From positions 107,020 through 171,019 of the forward strand of contig JAJDCP010000013.1 in NCBI GenBank assembly GCA_029260765.1: a stretch of 64,000 bases of DNA, given 5' to 3'. Numbering within the stretch: the first letter of the stretch is position 1; each line of letters starts with the position of its first letter. The position numbers and the translations under genes were made by a program. The stretch comes from Planctomycetota bacterium. Lineage in GTDB: Bacteria; Planctomycetota; J058; JAJDCP01. The notes beneath the pieces were generated by a model. The model was not told the origin of the DNA. It saw nothing but the letters and a program-made list of their open reading frames with translations, and did no database searches. This document shows, piece after piece, positions 60,331 through 64,000 of this stretch.

Positions 60331-63300
60331 GTGCCCCGGAGAATTCCCCTGCGCATCGCCGTCGATACCGGTGGAACCTTTACCGACCTGGTGGCCCAGA
60401 TCTCGTCGGGAAGCGTCCGCATCAAGGTCCCCTCTACACCTGCCGACCCGGGTCAGGCGGTGCTCGACGCCCTGGCCGCTTTGAGCAGGCGGGTCACCGC
60501 CCCCCCCAGTGAGCTGCGCCACGGGACGACCGTGGCGACCAACGCCCTGCTCGAACGGCGGGGGGCGCGGGTGGCCCTGATCACCAACCGCGGATTCGAA
60601 GATCTGCTGCGACTGCGGCGCCAGAACCGCCCGCAGTTGTACGCCTTGCATCCCCAGCTGCCGGCTCAGCTGGTGGCGCGCGAGCACTGCCTGGGGATCG
60701 GCGGCCGGCGTGCGCCCGACGGCAGCGTTCTCGAGCCTCTCGAGCAGCCTGAGAGCTGGATCGCCGCACACCGATCCTGCCTGGAGGCGTGCCAGGCCTT
60801 CGCGCTGTGCCTGTTGCACAGCTACGTCGATGCAGCGGACGAGACGGCCCTGGCCCGTGCGTTGCGGGCCGCCTTCCCGCACACACCGTTGAGCGTCTCT
60901 TCGGAGCTGGCGCCCGTGTTCCGCGAATACGAGCGCGCCTCGACGGTGGCCGTCAACGCGTTCGTGGCTCCGGTCATGCAGAGCTACATCGAGCGGCTGG
61001 CGAGGGCGATCGCTCCGGCCCGGCTTGAAGTGATGGGCTCGGCCGGTGGTCTGCTCGCTGCAGAGCTGGCCGCCCGTGCGCCCGTGCATACGGTGCTCTC
61101 GGGCCCTGCGGGGGGAGTGCGCGGGGCCTGGGAAGTCGGACGTCGCTGTGGGCGCTCTCGGCTCTTGACGCTCGACATGGGGGGCACCTCGGCGGATGTT
61201 TCGGTGGTCCTCGAACAGCTGCGTCCCGAAGACGATGGGGAGCTCGACGGCCATCCTCTGCGCGTGCCTTTGTTGCCCATCGAGACCGTCGGTGCCGGGG
61301 GAGGCTCGATCGCCAGCGTCGACGCCGGAGGAGCGCTGCGGGTGGGACCGCGCTCGGCGGGCGCAGTGCCCGGTCCTGCGGCATACGGCAAGGCGGGGCC
61401 GCAGGCCGAGCCGACGGTGACCGATGCGCACGTGGTGCTGGGGCGGCTGCCCGATCTGCTTGGGGGCAGCTTCTGCCTCGATCGGGCGGCTGCACAAGCC
61501 GCGGTGGGGCGACTGGCCGAGCGGCTGGGTGCGGGCCTCGAAGAAACCGCTCGGGCGGTCCTGGCCACCGCCGAAGCTACCATGGCACGTGCCTGCAAGC
61601 GGGTCAGCATGGAGCGTGGCGTCGATCCGCGCAGCCTCAGCCTGGTCGCCTTCGGGGGAGCTGGCGGCTTGCACGCCTGCGCTCTGGCAGAAGAGCTGGG
61701 TTGCCTGGATGTAGTGTTTCCGAGTGAGCCGGGCGTGCTGTCGGCCGAGGGAATCCTGTTCGCACCGCGCGAAGCCTGGGCGACCCGTTCCTGTTTCCTC
61801 GACAGTGAGCAATGGAAGACAGGCGTGCTCGATGAGCTGCTGAGCACTGCCCGTGCGCGCGCCGAGACCACGCTGGGCTGTCCCGCCACGTCCCGGGAAG
61901 CGTTGGCAGACCTGCGCTACCGGGGGCAGACTTTTACGCTGGCCGTGCCCTTCTCGTCCGACGCGGGCGCATTGCGGACGGCCTTCGAAGCGGCCCATCG
62001 CGAGCGCTACGGCTATCTGCTGCCGGCCAAGCGGGGCATCGAGCTGGTCGCGGTGCGTGTCTACGCCCGCTCTGCAGTGCCGAGCGCCCCGCTCGAGCAG
62101 GGGCTGCCCGAAGAGGTCTGTCGTGGACCGCGGGCGATCAGCAGCTACAGTGCTACGCTGTGGCTGCCCGAGGGCTGGCAGGCCCGCCGTCTCGGCAGCG
62201 GGGACTGGTTGTGCAGCCGCGTTCCCGAGCGGGGCTGGAGCGCCGAAGCGGTGCCTGAGGCGCTCAGCCTCGAGATCCATCGGCAACGGCTGGCGGCCAT
62301 CGCCGAAGAGATGGGCGCGACCCTGATGCGCGCGGCTTTCTCTGCCAACATCAAGGAGCGGCGGGATTTCTCTTGTGCGATCTTCGATGCACAAGGGCGC
62401 ATGCTGGTGCACGCCGCGCACATTCCCGTCCATCTGGGCTCGACCCCGCTTAGCGTGCAGGCCGTCCGGGAGCGCATGCAGCTCGCACCGGGACAGACGG
62501 CCATCCTCAACGACCCGTACTGTGGAGGGACGCACCTGCCCGATGTCACTCTGGTCGCTGGTGTCTACCTCGAGGGCGCAGATGCGCCGGCCTATTACGT
62601 TGCCAACCGCGCGCACCACGCCGACATCGGGGGCATCGCGCCGGGAAGCCTGCCGGTGGCCGACGCATCGACGGGTGGGCGTCTGAGCATCGACGACGAG
62701 GGCTTCCGCATCGTTCCCCAGCTGCTCAGTGAAGAGCTGCGTGCGGCCTTCGCCCAAGCATCCCGGACTCCTGAGGAGCGGTACGGAGATCTGCGCGCCC
62801 AGGAGGCGGCCAATCTCGTCGCCCAGCGCGGCCTGAGCGCGATGACCCGCGAGCTGGGCGAGTCCCGCCTGGCCCGTTTGAACGATGCCCTGCTCGATTA
62901 TGCTGAGCGCCGGATGCGCGCGGTGATTGGCGAGCTGGCGGATGGTGTGTACGCTTTCGAGGACTACCTCGACGACGATGGGGCCGGGGGCCCGGCGGTG
63001 AGGATTCCGGTCGAGCTGCGCATCGACGGGGACAGCGCTCAGGTCGACTTCCGCGCCGCCCCCGACGCGCTCCCCAGCTCGATGAATGCCGTGCGTGCCA
63101 TCGCGGTGTCGGCGGTCTTCTACGTGTTTCGCTGTCTGGGCGAGGATGCGCTGCCGGCCAATGGGGGCCTGTTGCGTCCGATCACGATCTTGACCCGGCC
63201 CGGTTCGGTCATCGATGCGTTGCCGCCCGCCGCGGTGTCGGCAGGCAACGTCGAGACCTCGCAGCGGCTGGTGGATGTCTTGTTGGGAGCCTTGGCGGGC

Positions 63301-63852
63301 GCACGCTCCGACATCCCCGCGGCCTCGGCCGGGACGATGAACAACGTGTTGTTTGGCGGCGTGGACACGCGGCCCGGTCCACGTCGGGGGCGGCCCTTCG
63401 TCCACTACGAGACCCTGGCGGGTGGTGCAGGAGCGTCACCCAAGGGGCCGGGAGCGAGCGCCCTGCATGTGCACATGACCAACACCCTGAACACACCTGT
63501 GGAGGCGCTTGAGCGCGATTTCCCGGTGCGTATTCTGTGCTACGCCGTGCGCGAGCCTGCGCCGTCTTCCTGGCAAGCACCGCCAGGCCAGACGTGGCAT
63601 CGTGGCGGTCAAGGGATTCGGCGCAGCTACCAGTTCTTGGCCGATGTGCACCTGACCGTGGTCAGCGAGCGCCGCAGCCGTGCCCCCTGGGGACTGGGGG
63701 GCGCTCCCTGCGGAGAACTGGGCCGCAATCTGCTACGGCTGGCCGATGGGCGCGAGCTGGCGCTGCCCGGCAAGCTGAGCCGGGCCCTGCACGCCGGCGA
63801 TACCCTGACGGTAGAGACTCCCGGCGGGGGCAGCTGGGCGGGGTGGCCTTAG
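60331..63852 (+). CDS. Fused hydantoinase A/B family protein (5-oxoprolinase-like)
   Basis: A 1173-residue fusion of HyuA and HyuB, as in eukaryotic-type 5-oxoprolinase. The HyuA part begins IAVDTGGTFTDLVAQ and has LRHGTTVATNALLERRGARV, SSELAPVFREYERASTVAVN, LTLDMGGTSADVSVV and GAGGGSIASVDAGG. The HyuB part starts near residue 646 (EIHRQRLAAIAEEMGATLMR) with HAAHIPVHLGS, NDPYCGGTHLPDVT and HHADIGGIAPGSLP. It probably cleaves 5-oxoproline or a hydantoin using ATP. GTG 60331 has no clear ribosome site; no partner gene lies beside it. Bacteria more often split this into two genes. Confidence 0.92.
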   Translation: MPRRIPLRIAVDTGGTFTDLVAQISSGSVRIKVPSTPADPGQAVLDALAALSRRVTAPPSELRHGTTVATNALLERRGARVALITNRGFEDLLRLRRQNRPQLYALHPQLPAQLVAREHCLGIGGRRAPDGSVLEPLEQPESWIAAHRSCLEACQAFALCLLHSYVDAADETALARALRAAFPHTPLSVSSELAPVFREYERASTVAVNAFVAPVMQSYIERLARAIAPARLEVMGSAGGLLAAELAARAPVHTVLSGPAGGVRGAWEVGRRCGRSRLLTLDMGGTSADVSVVLEQLRPEDDGELDGHPLRVPLLPIETVGAGGGSIASVDAGGALRVGPRSAGAVPGPAAYGKAGPQAEPTVTDAHVVLGRLPDLLGGSFCLDRAAAQAAVGRLAERLGAGLEETARAVLATAEATMARACKRVSMERGVDPRSLSLVAFGGAGGLHACALAEELGCLDVVFPSEPGVLSAEGILFAPREAWATRSCFLDSEQWKTGVLDELLSTARARAETTLGCPATSREALADLRYRGQTFTLAVPFSSDAGALRTAFEAAHRERYGYLLPAKRGIELVAVRVYARSAVPSAPLEQGLPEEVCRGPRAISSYSATLWLPEGWQARRLGSGDWLCSRVPERGWSAEAVPEALSLEIHRQRLAAIAEEMGATLMRAAFSANIKERRDFSCAIFDAQGRMLVHAAHIPVHLGSTPLSVQAVRERMQLAPGQTAILNDPYCGGTHLPDVTLVAGVYLEGADAPAYYVANRAHHADIGGIAPGSLPVADASTGGRLSIDDEGFRIVPQLLSEELRAAFAQASRTPEERYGDLRAQEAANLVAQRGLSAMTRELGESRLARLNDALLDYAERRMRAVIGELADGVYAFEDYLDDDGAGGPAVRIPVELRIDGDSAQVDFRAAPDALPSSMNAVRAIAVSAVFYVFRCLGEDALPANGGLLRPITILTRPGSVIDALPPAAVSAGNVETSQRLVDVLLGALAGARSDIPAASAGTMNNVLFGGVDTRPGPRRGRPFVHYETLAGGAGASPKGPGASALHVHMTNTLNTPVEALERDFPVRILCYAVREPAPSSWQAPPGQTWHRGGQGIRRSYQFLADVHLTVVSERRSRAPWGLGGAPCGELGRNLLRLADGRELALPGKLSRALHAGDTLTVETPGGGSWAGWP

Positions 63853-63926
63853 CAGACGGCGGGGAAGATGCCGCGTTCGAGCGCCGCAACAGGGGGAGCA
63901 GCCGCTGCGTGCGCGGGTTCCGGCGG

Positions 63927-63952
63927 CTGTAGCGTCGGTCTATGACCGACGG
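63927..63952 (+). repeat. Palindromic intergenic repeat, family A, copy after the oxoprolinase gene
   Basis: CTGTAGCGTCGGTCTATGACCGACG, stem CGTCGGTC/GACCGACG with TAT loop, in the 148-base tail after the last gene. Otherwise I see nothing in 63853-64000. Confidence 0.7.
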
Positions 63953-64000
63953 GACCACCGCTGCGCGTGGAGTCACCCCCGATCTTCGGAGCAGCCGCTG

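Noticed and set aside
59974..63405. Open minus-strand frame of over 1100 codons opposite the oxoprolinase gene
   Set aside because: Shadow of the fused HyuA/HyuB gene, whose plus-strand motifs are complete; the antisense product has no recognisable domain.

Overview
The window is a GC-rich (roughly two-thirds G+C by eye), gene-dense bacterial chromosome segment. Most genes have Shine-Dalgarno sequences, many starts are GTG or TTG, and neighbours commonly share 1-8 bp overlaps. Signal peptides, a lipoprotein, a MacB/LolD-type ABC pair, giant TPR and alpha-2-macroglobulin proteins, a secreted caspase, an FHA protein, a pseudokinase and several formylglycine-enzyme-fold proteins suggest a Gram-negative bacterium with a complex lifestyle (Planctomycetota, Myxococcota or a related uncultured lineage). 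No rRNA or other taxonomic marker settles this. I found no tRNA, rRNA, CRISPR array, transposase or phage gene.

Layout. 1-6890: a 5'-truncated M20 amidohydrolase overlapping an MBL hydrolase; topA with its own promoter; a convergent hypothetical gene; an overlapping 2OG-oxygenase-like/thioesterase pair. 7078-26869: an all-plus-strand block with two tandem giant secreted proteins (about 2490 aa each, TPR - thioester alpha-2-macroglobulin - TPR - MG module), an SPFH/band-7 protein, a secreted caspase-like protein and two small genes. 26939-31351 (minus): VTT membrane protein, ABC permease and ATPase, aspartokinase, methyltransferase, diverging from pnp. 31466-36035 (plus): PNPase, macrodomain protein, helical protein, and an FHA protein with a decayed AAA+ domain. 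36040-41287 (minus): lipoprotein esterase, TetR regulator, secreted metzincin-like protein. 41483-44194 (plus): AraC regulator, DUF6265-like secreted protein, GGDEF protein. 44200-50565 (minus): a tightly overlapping five-gene operon (cytidylyltransferase-aminotransferase fusion, methyltransferase, FemAB-like protein, MidA-like/TPR protein, MDR oxidoreductase). 50674-52090: two small plus-strand genes and an XRE/DUF2178-like pair with a strong dyad promoter. 52758-60233 (minus): two HicB-FGE fusions, a pseudokinase-FGE fusion, an SGNH hydrolase and a small membrane protein. 60331-63852 (plus): a fused HyuA-HyuB/5-oxoprolinase.

How genes may work together. Three neighbourhoods look like functional units without a clear textbook counterpart: (i) the A2M-A2M-SPFH-caspase block, which looks like an envelope protease-trapping or damage-response module and lacks the usual PBP1C partner; (ii) the 44-50 kb operon, which probably makes and attaches a nucleotide-activated amino head group; (iii) the HicB-FGE/pseudokinase-FGE cluster, in which one of the two catalytic copper cysteines of FGE is missing in all three proteins. 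Two families of palindromic intergenic repeats recur around 5.6, 23.5, 52.3-52.7 and 63.9 kb.
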